A stretch of 64,000 bases of DNA, from NCBI RefSeq assembly GCF_900101345.1, contig NZ_FMUX01000009.1:174400-238399 (forward strand), in the 5' to 3' direction. Made by a program: the position numbers and the translations under genes. The notes beneath the pieces were generated by a model. That model did no database searches and was not told the DNA's origin. It saw only the letters and a list, made by a program, of their open reading frames with translations. This document shows, in pieces, positions 39,537 through 47,218 of the stretch (its first letter is position 1; every line of letters starts with the position of its first letter). This DNA is from Desulfoluna spongiiphila. Its GTDB lineage: Bacteria > Desulfobacterota > Desulfobacteria > Desulfobacterales > Desulfolunaceae.

Positions 39537-39982
39537 ACCGTTTCAATCCCCGCCAACGTCTCAGCCACGGTCACCCCGGCGTCACCCACCCGCCACTGCT
39601 CGCCCTCATACGCAAGGGGCCCTTCCGGGTCGGGGACGATGACCAGGGGCTCATCAAAAGCCACCACGATCTCCACCCCAACGGTCTGGTCATCCAGGGG
39701 CGTAACGTCCACGTCGGGTTCGGCCAGTTCCAGGACATCCCGTTCAGGATCGTTGGCATCCAGCCAGATCAACAGGCTGGAGAGAAGCTGCTCGGCGATC
39801 TCCGCTCGGCACCGGTCGATGGAAATCACCGCGTCGTATTTAAAGCGGCCCACCTGAAGGCCGTAGCCCAGATCTTTTCCGTCAGAGATCAATCTCCCCT
39901 GATCGGTGAAGGCCTCGACCTGATCCCGGGTGATGCCGGAGAGGGTCAGCATGTGGCTTGTAAGGGCTGAGAGCTTTTTCAT
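39533..39982 (-). CDS. Tail completion protein gpR-like
   Basis: A 149-residue acidic protein with the P2 gpR signature (MKKLSALTSHML at the start; FKYDAVISIDRCRAEIAEQLLSSLLIWL near 67-95; DVDVTPLDDQTVGVEIVVAFDEPL). The length is close to P2 gpR. It acts at the head-proximal tail end. GGAGG precedes the ATG. Confidence 0.85.
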   Translation of the reverse strand: MKKLSALTSHMLTLSGITRDQVEAFTDQGRLISDGKDLGYGLQVGRFKYDAVISIDRCRAEIAEQLLSSLLIWLDANDPERDVLELAEPDVDVTPLDDQTVGVEIVVAFDEPLVIVPDPEGPLAYEGEQWRVGDAGVTVAETLAGIETV

Positions 39983-39990
39983 CTGTCCTC

Positions 39991-40467
39991 CTAAAGGGCC
40001 TCCACCATAATGCTCAGCGACTCGCGAATTTGGGAAAGGGCTGCAAAGGATTCACTACGCCAACGGTCGGCAGCTTCAGGGGATTCCATGGTGTCTGCCT
40101 GGGCATCATTTCTTCGGTGCAATGTGGCGTAATCTGCGAGCAAAAGAGCCTTGGCGTGGCAACAGACAGCACGGGTGTAATGCATCACCTTGGGGTGAAC
40201 GCCGCCCAGTCTCTCGCCATCGTCCACGGGGACCTCGTCAAGCGTTTGCACTCCGGTCTGCTGCTGTTCGTGCTGAAACCCTTTCAGCTCACCGTTGGCC
40301 CACAACATGGCAAGGCTCAGCCGATCCTTCAAAAGCCCATCGCTGTAATCGGGGGGCAAACGATACGCGGCCTGAAACTCGGCCAGATTAATATCGGGCC
40401 AAAAGGGAGCATTTTTCACAACAGCGGTGGGGTCGATCTGATTTGAAATTCCGGTAAAACCAGGCAT
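39991..40467 (-). CDS. Head completion protein gpL-like
   Basis: A 158-residue protein of the P2 gpL head-completion family: FWPDINLAEFQAAYRLPPDY near 22-41, LKDRLSLAMLWANGEL, then the helical YTRAVCCHAKALLLADYATLHRR. It closes packaged capsids before tail joining. It sits after the small terminase gene as in P2. AAAGGA precedes the start. Confidence 0.85.
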   Translation of the reverse strand: MPGFTGISNQIDPTAVVKNAPFWPDINLAEFQAAYRLPPDYSDGLLKDRLSLAMLWANGELKGFQHEQQQTGVQTLDEVPVDDGERLGGVHPKVMHYTRAVCCHAKALLLADYATLHRRNDAQADTMESPEAADRWRSESFAALSQIRESLSIMVEAL

Positions 40468-40568
40468 AAAGTTTCCTTTTTGGGTTTGGACCGGCCCCCG
40501 CCTGGGCCAAGGCGTTTCACATAGTGTGGACGCACGGCCCGGCGGGATCGGCCGGTGGTGTGGGAGCT

Positions 40569-41303
40569 CTATTCGGTGCCGGAAGCTTCCGCCCCGGAGG
40601 CCTCAGCCGGTTCGGCTGGCTTCTCCTCGGCGGGCTTGGCGCTCTCCAGCTTCTTCCGTGCTTTGCCCAGCACGGTTTTCACCTTGGCGCCGTACTCCTC
40701 GGCACGTTCAAAATGGGTTATGGCCTCGCTCCAGGACTCCAGGTCCATGGCCACCAGGCCTTTCAGCTTAAGCATCTTGGCGCTCACCTCGTCAGGAATG
40801 TCCCAGCCTTCGGCCAGCTCGCACACCTGGCCGAAGTAGGGCTCCACGGATCGCCCGGCGTCCTGCTCGCCTTCGGCCCACTCGGTGATGGTGTCGCAAA
40901 GGTAGATGGGCAGGTCCCGGCGGAATCGCTCCGGCATGGGCACGCCGTGCTCGATGCAATACAAGGCCAGGGCCATGGCCCCGTGGATATCGGCGATGTC
41001 AAAGAGCCACACCAGGATCTGGCCCAGCAGGGGGTGATCGGAGCCCGAGGCCTTCAAGGTCTCCACCACGGGCAGGTACTTGGGCACCAGGTGCGCGGCC
41101 TTCTCGGCCTCTTTCTGCTTCCGGCTCCGGATCAGCTTGAGCTTGGCCAGGTCGTCCTCCAGCTCCTTTTCAAACCCGGTCAACGTCTGCTGCTTGGCGA
41201 TGGCCGTGGTGGGCATGGTCCCCAGAACAGCAAAGGACGACGCCCCTTCCCCGTAGCCGGGATCTTCTTTTTTCTTCTCTTGAAAGCGTTTCATCAAAGA
41301 CAT
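40569..41303 (-). CDS. Terminase endonuclease (small) subunit gpM-like
   Basis: A 244-residue protein of the P2 gpM family, with Tyr/Lys-rich start and LARLKLIRSRKQKE-type helix (LAKLKLIRSRKQKEAEKAAHLVPKYLP), then WLFDIADIHGAMALALYCIEHG. It pairs with the gpP-like ATPase encoded on the other strand. The C-terminus is a Ala/Glu/Pro-rich tail (ESAKPAEEKPAEPAEASG). GGGAGG precedes the ATG. Confidence 0.87.
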   Translation of the reverse strand: MSLMKRFQEKKKEDPGYGEGASSFAVLGTMPTTAIAKQQTLTGFEKELEDDLAKLKLIRSRKQKEAEKAAHLVPKYLPVVETLKASGSDHPLLGQILVWLFDIADIHGAMALALYCIEHGVPMPERFRRDLPIYLCDTITEWAEGEQDAGRSVEPYFGQVCELAEGWDIPDEVSAKMLKLKGLVAMDLESWSEAITHFERAEEYGAKVKTVLGKARKKLESAKPAEEKPAEPAEASGAEASGTE

Positions 41304-41314
41304 GGAATCCTCCC

Positions 41315-42343
41315 TTACGCCCAGCCGTCGGAGCCGTTGGGCAGCTTCACTTTGGAGAAGTCCACGGCAACGAATTTTTCGGGCGTTTCGACCACGTAGC
41401 CCTCGTTCCGGCTGTTGTAATCCTCCACGCGATCCTTCTCGGGCTTCTCCTTGATCTGGCGACGCCAGGAGCCGGACTGCACATAGATGGAAAGGTTTTC
41501 ATAGCTGGTGATGACCAGACCACGTTCCGGAAAACTGGAAGGTGTCTCCCAGGGAAGGCCGCCGAAAATAGAGAACGCCGAGGAAGAAAGGAGCTTTTCT
41601 GAAGGCGTCTGCCCGTTGGCAACTGCAAGTAAAGTTTTTTCGCGTGCCACCAGCTCGGAGCCCACGAGGACAATCAAATCCCGGCGAAGGTAGGGAGGAA
41701 TACCTTCGGTGAGTTCCACGACGGCATGGTCGAGGTTTACAAAGTCCCCGTCCATTCCGATACGAATCTCCCCGGCCTGCTTTTCTCCGGTGGTAAGAAT
41801 ATTGGCAGGGACCGTTTCTTTGACGTACTGCATCCACCCCTTGTTCACGTCCTGGAGCATGGAGTTGGCATCCAGGTCGGTCGTGTCGGCGGAGTTGGTG
41901 CCATACCAGCCAATGACCTCGCGATCGTTGGCGATACGCTCCTGAACGTAGCGGGTGTAACGTTCCGCCAAATCCGGAAACTTGGCCCAGGCGTCCATGG
42001 TGGCATACGTCATGTAAACGTCGGAGTTGGTTTTGTTCAGCCTGTACTTGCGCTGCCCCAGCCCAAGAAGGTCACGAGGCGTACGCTCATTGCCTTCAAT
42101 AGAAGTATCGATACGGCCTGAAACGGGTCCTGCGGCGCAGCCCAGGATGTTCTGGCCTTCCAGCTCATCAACTGTAAAGACGTTGATCTTGGGAAGGAAT
42201 GTGGACTTTTCCACAATGGCATCCTGGAGTTTCTGCTCTATGGTGGGCTCCACCGTAAAAGCTTTTTCCACGGTGGGGATGCCATACTGCTTGGCCAAGC
42301 GGCCGCACATCTCATTGAATGCCTTCAAGGCAAAATTGTTCAT
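41315..42343 (-). CDS. Major capsid protein gpN-like
   Basis: A 342-residue P2-family capsid protein. Markers are AFNEMCGRLAKQYGI near the start, GQNILGCAAGPVSGRIDTSI near 64-83, the WAKFPDLAERYTRYVQERIANDREVIGWYG segment and DVNKGWMQYVKETVP. The N-terminal part is probably removed by the scaffold protease. Length is near that of P2 gpN. GAGGAG precedes the ATG. Confidence 0.93.
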   Translation of the reverse strand: MNNFALKAFNEMCGRLAKQYGIPTVEKAFTVEPTIEQKLQDAIVEKSTFLPKINVFTVDELEGQNILGCAAGPVSGRIDTSIEGNERTPRDLLGLGQRKYRLNKTNSDVYMTYATMDAWAKFPDLAERYTRYVQERIANDREVIGWYGTNSADTTDLDANSMLQDVNKGWMQYVKETVPANILTTGEKQAGEIRIGMDGDFVNLDHAVVELTEGIPPYLRRDLIVLVGSELVAREKTLLAVANGQTPSEKLLSSSAFSIFGGLPWETPSSFPERGLVITSYENLSIYVQSGSWRRQIKEKPEKDRVEDYNSRNEGYVVETPEKFVAVDFSKVKLPNGSDGWA

Positions 42344-42388
42344 CGTTGGTGCTCCTCAAAAATATAAAAGGGTGTTCGGAAAAAGTGC

Positions 42389-43285
42389 CTACCAGAGGTT
42401 ATCCTGCTCCCCCGCAGGGTTGGGGTTTTCCCGAAAATGGGTGCCGGGCACGCGCTGTTCCATGCGCTCGGTCATGGTGTTGAAGGCCTTCACCATGGTG
42501 TCCACGCTCGTCTTCAGCTCGGTGTACTGGGCCTCGCCTGCGGCTGCCGGGGTCTCGCTTCCTTCGCTGCCCCCGCCCTCCCCTTCGCCGCCTTCTCCTT
42601 TTCCGTCTCCGGCCGGGGGCGTCTTGAATGTCTCCATAAAGGTCTGCATGTTGCCGGCCATGGTTTCCACGGTCTGCTGGGTTGCCTCAAGGGTGCCCTT
42701 GACGGCTTCGAATTGCTCTTTGTTCATGGGGTCGTCTCCCGTCTCTTCGTCGTGGTTTTCGTCTGTAAAAAAATGGGCAAGCTTCTTAAAAAAGGTGGTC
42801 ATGAAGCGGTCTTCGTCGCCCATAAACTCTTTGCTCAGATCCGGCACCTCCTCCCCGGCATACCGGGCGGTGAACTCCCGGCCCTGCAGCTTGGAAAACC
42901 GCATCTCATCGGTGCCCAGGGACGCGGGGGAATCGGTCATGGCCAGGCCCGTCAGGTAGGTTTTGCCCGTGGCCGCAAAGTCTTCCGTCACCTCAATGGA
43001 AAAATGGAGGTACTCCTCCCACACCTGGTTCATCTGAAGCAGGGACCGGCTCGGGGAGATCTTGGCGTAAAGCTTCACCACGCCGTCCACCTCTTCGGCC
43101 TTCAGCTCCCGCACCGATCCATAGGCGGCGTAGCGCATGTGGTCGATCCAGATCTTGGCGGTGTAGGTGGCGGGGCTGTAGGTCTCGGCCATGTCGGTAA
43201 ACCACTGGGGCTGAAGCACCCGACCGTCCACGGTGGGGCCGGAGGTGGCGACACATTTCCAATCAGTCACAAGGGAGGAAGGCAT
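42389..43285 (-). CDS. Capsid scaffolding protein with serine protease domain, gpO-like
   Basis: A 298-residue P2 gpO homologue. The N-terminal protease domain has the expected triad pattern: Asp20 (TVDGR), His49 (WIDHMRY) and Ser119 in GLAMTDSPASLGT. The C-terminal half has a long charged/Gly linker (about 230-265) and helices that scaffold the shell. It cuts itself and the capsid precursor during head maturation. The start at 43285 has AAGGAAA and faces the terminase gene across a 160-nt divergent promoter region. Confidence 0.9.
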   Translation of the reverse strand: MPSSLVTDWKCVATSGPTVDGRVLQPQWFTDMAETYSPATYTAKIWIDHMRYAAYGSVRELKAEEVDGVVKLYAKISPSRSLLQMNQVWEEYLHFSIEVTEDFAATGKTYLTGLAMTDSPASLGTDEMRFSKLQGREFTARYAGEEVPDLSKEFMGDEDRFMTTFFKKLAHFFTDENHDEETGDDPMNKEQFEAVKGTLEATQQTVETMAGNMQTFMETFKTPPAGDGKGEGGEGEGGGSEGSETPAAAGEAQYTELKTSVDTMVKAFNTMTERMEQRVPGTHFRENPNPAGEQDNLW

Positions 43286-43446
43286 TTTTTTTCCTTGGTT
43301 GCAGGGGCGGTTCTCATGGGTTTCAAGTCATCAACACCCCCAACATAGGTGGCGGGAAAAGGACTGTACACGAAACCAATTCCGATTTTGGCGTTATCGG
43401 AATGGAAGTAAATCGGGCTTTGGGTTCGGGCTGGTATGCTCACGGC
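43286..43446. promoter_or_regulatory. Divergent late promoter region with 8-bp inverted repeat
   Basis: Between the divergent head operon and terminase gene lies ATTCCGAT-9 nt-ATCGGAAT (43379-43403), a perfect 8-bp dyad. In P2-like phages this interval holds two late promoters driven by an Ogr/Delta zinc-finger activator, and an Ogr-like gene is present here. The dyad is the best candidate operator; it differs from the P2 TGT-N12-ACA site. Confidence 0.5.
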
Positions 43447-45198
43447 ATGAGCCTTTACACACAGGAAATAAAAGACGCGGCCAAGCGCCTCTACCTTCGC
43501 CACCACACCCCCAAGGAGATAGCCACCATCGTCAACGCCCCCTTGCGCACGGTCTACGACTGGCGCACCAAGGGGCAGTGGGATGATCTTCTCTCCACCG
43601 AAAGCGTAGAGGAGGCCATGGGCAGGCGCCTGGCCCTCCTCTCCGAGCGGGATGAAAAAACCAAGCTGGAACTGACCGAAATGAACAGCCTGGTGGAAAG
43701 CCTGGTGAAGCTTCGGCACAGCCGCATGCTCATGGAAGGAAAGGGACAACCCGGGGAAGGGTCAGAAGGGAAAAAGAAAGGGGAAGGCTCCGGCGGGAAG
43801 CGCAAGCGGGGCAGAAAGAAAAACGACGTCACGGGCATCAAGGAAGATGACTTCAAAGTCAAGATGCACAAGTACTACTTCCGGTATCAGATGGAGCTTC
43901 GGGAAGCCCGGCACCACCGGTTCCGCATGCTCTTAAAGTCCCGGCAAATCGGGGCCACCTGGTACTTCGCCCAGGAGGCCTTTGAAGACGCCGTACTCAC
44001 GGGCCGGAACCAGATCTTTCTCTCGGCCACCCGGGCCCAGGCCGAGGTGTTCCGGCGGTACATCGTGGCCATTGCCCAGCAGCATTTCGACATCGAACTC
44101 AAGGGCAACCCCATTGTGCTGCACACAGAAAAAGGCCCGGCGGAGCTGCACTTTCTCTCCAACAACTCCAAGTCCGCCCAGAGCTACACCGGCAACATCT
44201 ACATTGACGAGTTCTTCTGGATCCAGAAGTTCAACGAGCTCTACAAGGTGGCCTCGGGCATGGCCACGCACAAGAAGTGGAGGAAAACCATTTTCTCCAC
44301 CCCGTCCGCCGTCACCCACGACGCCTACGACCTCTGGACCGGGGACCGGTACAACCAGCGTTTCAAGAAAAAGCGGGTGGAGTTCCCGGGCTTCAAGGAG
44401 ATGCAGTCCGGCATCCTCTGTCCGGACAACGCCTGGCGCAAGATCATCACCCTGGACGATGCCGAAGCCGGCGGGTGTGACCTCTTCGACCGAAAAGAGC
44501 TGGAGCTGGAATACTCCCCGTCCGAGTTCGCCAACCTCTTCGGCTGCCAGTTCATGGACGACACCTTCGGGGTGTTCCGCTTCGCCGATCTGGAGGAGTG
44601 CGCCGCCGATGTCTCCGAGTGGAAAGACATCGACTTCACCGACCTGCGCCCCATGGGGAACTATCCGGTCTGGGGCGGGTACGATCCCTCACGCCACCGG
44701 GACGACGCCAGCTTTGTCATTGTCGTGCCGCCGCTCACGCCCGGCGGCACGTTCCGGGTGATCAAGCGGTTCAAGTGGGTCAACAAGTCGTTCACCTGGC
44801 AGGCCGCCGAGATCAAGAAGCTCTGCGCTATGTACAACTTCACCTACATGGGCATCGATGTCACCGGCCCGGGCATGGGCGTGTTCGACACGGTGAAGAC
44901 CTTCTACCCCCAGGCCACCCCCATCCACTACTCCGTAGGCAGCAAGACCCGCATGGTCCTGAAGGCCCAGGAGATCATCACCTCAAACCGTATTCAATGG
45001 GATGCCCAGGAGACCACCATCGCCCACGCCTTCCTCACCATCAGGCAGACCTACACCCCCAACGGCCAGGTGACCTACTCCGCCAACCGCACGGACACCA
45101 CCGGCCATGCCGACGTGGCCTGGTCCATCATGCACGCCCTTGTCAACGAACCCATCAGCCACGACCAGGCGCAAGGCGCTTGCGTGGAAGTTTTATAA
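43447..45198 (+). CDS. Terminase ATPase (large) subunit gpP-like
   Basis: A 583-residue motor that packages DNA into the head. An N-terminal helix-turn-helix is present (TPKEIATIVNAPLRTVYDW, about 21-39). Walker A is KSRQIGAT (164-171), Walker B IYIDEFF (251-257), and a C-terminal nuclease domain has GGYDPSRHRDDAS and GIDVTGPGMGVFDTV. A basic linker follows residue 100. Length is close to P2 gpP. ATG 43447 aligns with the family start; its ribosome-binding site is poor, and an ATG at 43402 is the alternative. Confidence 0.93.
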   Translation: MSLYTQEIKDAAKRLYLRHHTPKEIATIVNAPLRTVYDWRTKGQWDDLLSTESVEEAMGRRLALLSERDEKTKLELTEMNSLVESLVKLRHSRMLMEGKGQPGEGSEGKKKGEGSGGKRKRGRKKNDVTGIKEDDFKVKMHKYYFRYQMELREARHHRFRMLLKSRQIGATWYFAQEAFEDAVLTGRNQIFLSATRAQAEVFRRYIVAIAQQHFDIELKGNPIVLHTEKGPAELHFLSNNSKSAQSYTGNIYIDEFFWIQKFNELYKVASGMATHKKWRKTIFSTPSAVTHDAYDLWTGDRYNQRFKKKRVEFPGFKEMQSGILCPDNAWRKIITLDDAEAGGCDLFDRKELELEYSPSEFANLFGCQFMDDTFGVFRFADLEECAADVSEWKDIDFTDLRPMGNYPVWGGYDPSRHRDDASFVIVVPPLTPGGTFRVIKRFKWVNKSFTWQAAEIKKLCAMYNFTYMGIDVTGPGMGVFDTVKTFYPQATPIHYSVGSKTRMVLKAQEIITSNRIQWDAQETTIAHAFLTIRQTYTPNGQVTYSANRTDTTGHADVAWSIMHALVNEPISHDQAQGACVEVL

Positions 45199-45214
45199 TC
45201 CGGAGGCAACACCC

Positions 45215-46240
45215 ATGGGAAAAAAGAGAAACAAACAAGGAAAGAACCACATGAACGACCAGGGCGGCACCGCCGAGGCCTTCAACTTCGGAGAGCCGAC
45301 CCCCATTCTGGCAAGCCAGCTTCAAGACTACGTGGGCGTCTGGCTCCTGGACAACGGCAGCTACTACAGCCCGCCCGTGTCCCTGGCAGGCCTGGCCCGG
45401 CTTCGCGGGGCCAACGCCTACCACGGCCCCCTGCTGGAGTTCAAAACCAACATGATCATGCGGGCCTTCAAGGGATCGGCCGCGGTGCCCATGCTGCAGA
45501 TGCTCCCCTTTGTCACGGACTACGTCACCTTTTTGAACGCCTACTTCCAGAAGGTCACCAACTGGATGGGAGAGGTCATCGCCCTGGTGCACCTGCCCGC
45601 CATCAACATGCGAAGGATGAAGGAGCCAGGCCAGTACTGCATGCTCAACGTGGACGGTAGCCGCACGGACTTCCAGCCCGGGGAGGTGATCCACGTGAAG
45701 AACTACGACGTGGCCCAGACCATCTACGGGCTCCCCTCCTACCTGGGGGCCATCCAGTCCATGCTCTTAAACGAAGACGCTACCCTGTTCCGGCGACGCT
45801 ACTATCTCAACGGGGCCCACGCCGGGTACATCTTCTATTCGTCCGCCGCCACCCTGGGCGACAAGGAGCAGAACGCCATCCGGGACGCCGTGAAGTCCAC
45901 CAAGAAGCTGGGCAACTTCCGCAACCTCTACCTCCACGTGCCCAACGGCAGGGAAAAAGATTTTCAGATCATCCCCGTAGGGGATTTTTCCACCAAGGAC
46001 GACCTGGAAAAGATCAAAAACATCTCCCGAGACGACATCATCGCCGCCCACCGCATCCCCCCTGCTCTGGCCAGCATCGTCCCGGCAGAAGCCCGGGGCG
46101 GGTTCGGAGACATCGCCAAGGCCGATATCGTCTATGAAAAAAACGAGATCGTCCCCATCCGAAACATCCTCGTCCAGATCAACGACCATTTGACCGGCAA
46201 CCTGCGGATAGCCTTTGACGAACCTGATTATGCACCATAA
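45215..46240 (+). CDS. Portal protein gpQ-like (PBSX family)
   Basis: A 341-residue portal of the P2 gpQ family: YHGPLLEFKTNMIMRAF near 65-81, FQPGEVIHVKNYDVAQTIYGLPSYLGAIQS near 146-175, and the closing RDDIIAAHRIPPALASIVP motif. It forms the dodecameric ring for DNA entry and exit. ATG 45215 follows CGGAGG 16 nt after the terminase stop. Length is near that of P2 gpQ. Confidence 0.93.
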   Translation: MGKKRNKQGKNHMNDQGGTAEAFNFGEPTPILASQLQDYVGVWLLDNGSYYSPPVSLAGLARLRGANAYHGPLLEFKTNMIMRAFKGSAAVPMLQMLPFVTDYVTFLNAYFQKVTNWMGEVIALVHLPAINMRRMKEPGQYCMLNVDGSRTDFQPGEVIHVKNYDVAQTIYGLPSYLGAIQSMLLNEDATLFRRRYYLNGAHAGYIFYSSAATLGDKEQNAIRDAVKSTKKLGNFRNLYLHVPNGREKDFQIIPVGDFSTKDDLEKIKNISRDDIIAAHRIPPALASIVPAEARGGFGDIAKADIVYEKNEIVPIRNILVQINDHLTGNLRIAFDEPDYAP

Positions 46241-46264
46241 ATTAAGGCTGAAAGGAATTAAGCC

Positions 46265-46519
46265 ATGCGAATCAAATGCAATCGATGCGGCCAGGCCGCC
46301 ACCATTCAGTCCAGCACCCAGATCTCCGACGAGTTCAAGCAGCTCTACTGCTCATGCACCAACACCCTGTGCGGCCATACCTTCGTCATGGACCTGGCGT
46401 TTTCACATACGTTGTCACCGAGTGCGGTGGATATCCCACCGGAGGCGTTGGCAAAGATCCGTAAAGGGGCGTCACGGTGTGAGCAGAGGGAAATGTTTCA
46501 GGTGTTGCAGGCGGGGTGA
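46265..46519 (+). CDS. Ogr/Delta-like zinc finger late activator
   Basis: An 84-residue zinc-finger protein. Cys5 and Cys8 (CNRC) pair with Cys31 and Cys36 (CTNTLC), giving the C-x2-C-x22-C-x4-C spacing of P2 Ogr and P4 Delta. Those proteins bind upstream of late promoters and contact the RNA polymerase alpha subunit. Here the gene sits just after the portal gene rather than at the far end of the late region. AAAGGA precedes the ATG. Confidence 0.88.
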   Translation: MRIKCNRCGQAATIQSSTQISDEFKQLYCSCTNTLCGHTFVMDLAFSHTLSPSAVDIPPEALAKIRKGASRCEQREMFQVLQAG

Positions 46520-46552
46520 TGGGGATTGAAAATGAGGATGGAAGGGGCTGTG

Positions 46553-46933
46553 TCAGGTGTCAAGACGAGGTCCCTTTTCCTTTTCATTAGAATTATTTGA
46601 AAGGTCCTTAGCAACTAATAGACGAACTTGATTCATTCGGCTCAAGCCCTTGAGATAATCCTTCAACTCATATCGGTCAACACTTGAAGTCACCGAAAAA
46701 TCATTGTGGTCTATTTCAGTGGTTACTACATATTCACCATTAATGAGAACTGTAATGAAGTCTCCATCTTGATCAGGGGTCCAATGTAAAATATATGCTC
46801 TTGAAGTTGGGTGTCCGTTTTGCTCGAGAACTTCCTTTATCTTTGAGCAGGGTTTAGATGCAAAATGATGTTGGTGAGATTTTATTAGCTCTTCCCTAAA
46901 ATCCTCTTCCATTTTGCTTCCGGTTAGCTTCAT
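46553..46933 (-). CDS. Unknown cargo protein
   Basis: A 126-residue soluble protein with a central beta region (RAYILHWTPDQDGDFITVLINGEYVVTTEID). I do not recognise a family. I chose ATG 46933 because GAAGGA lies 9 nt upstream; the frame also opens at 46954, inside the palindromic repeat. It is the first member of the minus-strand cargo block and is convergent with the Ogr-like gene. Confidence 0.5.
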   Translation of the reverse strand: MKLTGSKMEEDFREELIKSHQHHFASKPCSKIKEVLEQNGHPTSRAYILHWTPDQDGDFITVLINGEYVVTTEIDHNDFSVTSSVDRYELKDYLKGLSRMNQVRLLVAKDLSNNSNEKEKGPRLDT

Positions 46934-46950
46934 TTTTTTGAATCCTTCAA

Positions 46951-46985
46951 GCATCAGTTTGTCAGATGTGTAGGTCTGACCCCTT
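46951..46985. repeat. Palindrome family copy 1 (single arm)
   Basis: Contains TGTCAGATGTGTAGGTCTGA plus CCCC, the right arm of the family. It begins inside the N-terminal region of the unknown gene and ends at the stop of the antitoxin fragment. Confidence 0.8.
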
Positions 46986-47101
46986 CACGCAATCAGTTTC
47001 CTGCGAAGCTCGAACTCAGGTGCCAGTTCATCGTAGGCTTCCTTGACTTCGGGGTTCTCCAGGGCCCTCTTTTTAAAATCATCGAAAGTCGGGCAACTCA
47101 T
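46985..47101 (-). pseudogene. HigA-type antitoxin fragment
   Basis: A 38-residue reading, FDDFKKRALENPEVKEAY.., then ELAPEFELRRKLIA, matches the N-terminal segment of HigA/XRE antitoxins before the helix-turn-helix. Its DNA-binding domain is missing: coding stops exactly where the palindromic repeat begins. ATG 47101 overlaps the toxin stop by 4 nt, as in functional higBA pairs. Confidence 0.65.
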
Positions 47102-47208
47102 GATTTTACCTCCCTTAGCCGACGTCTCGCCAGCTTCAATTCTTTGTTCGGTGTCTTCTGTGCCTTTTTCAAGAACGTATGGAGAATGATTAGTTCCTTC
47201 CCCTTCAT
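47098..47208 (-). pseudogene. HigB/RelE-type toxin C-terminal fragment
   Basis: 36 residues (KELIILHTFLKKAQKTP, then ELKLARRRLREVKS) match the C-terminal third of phage-type HigB/Gp49 toxins. Upstream in this frame is a stop, and only 10 nt separate the fragment from the NACHT gene stop. The N-terminal two thirds have been replaced. Confidence 0.7.
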
Positions 47209-47218
47209 CCTTGCTCTT

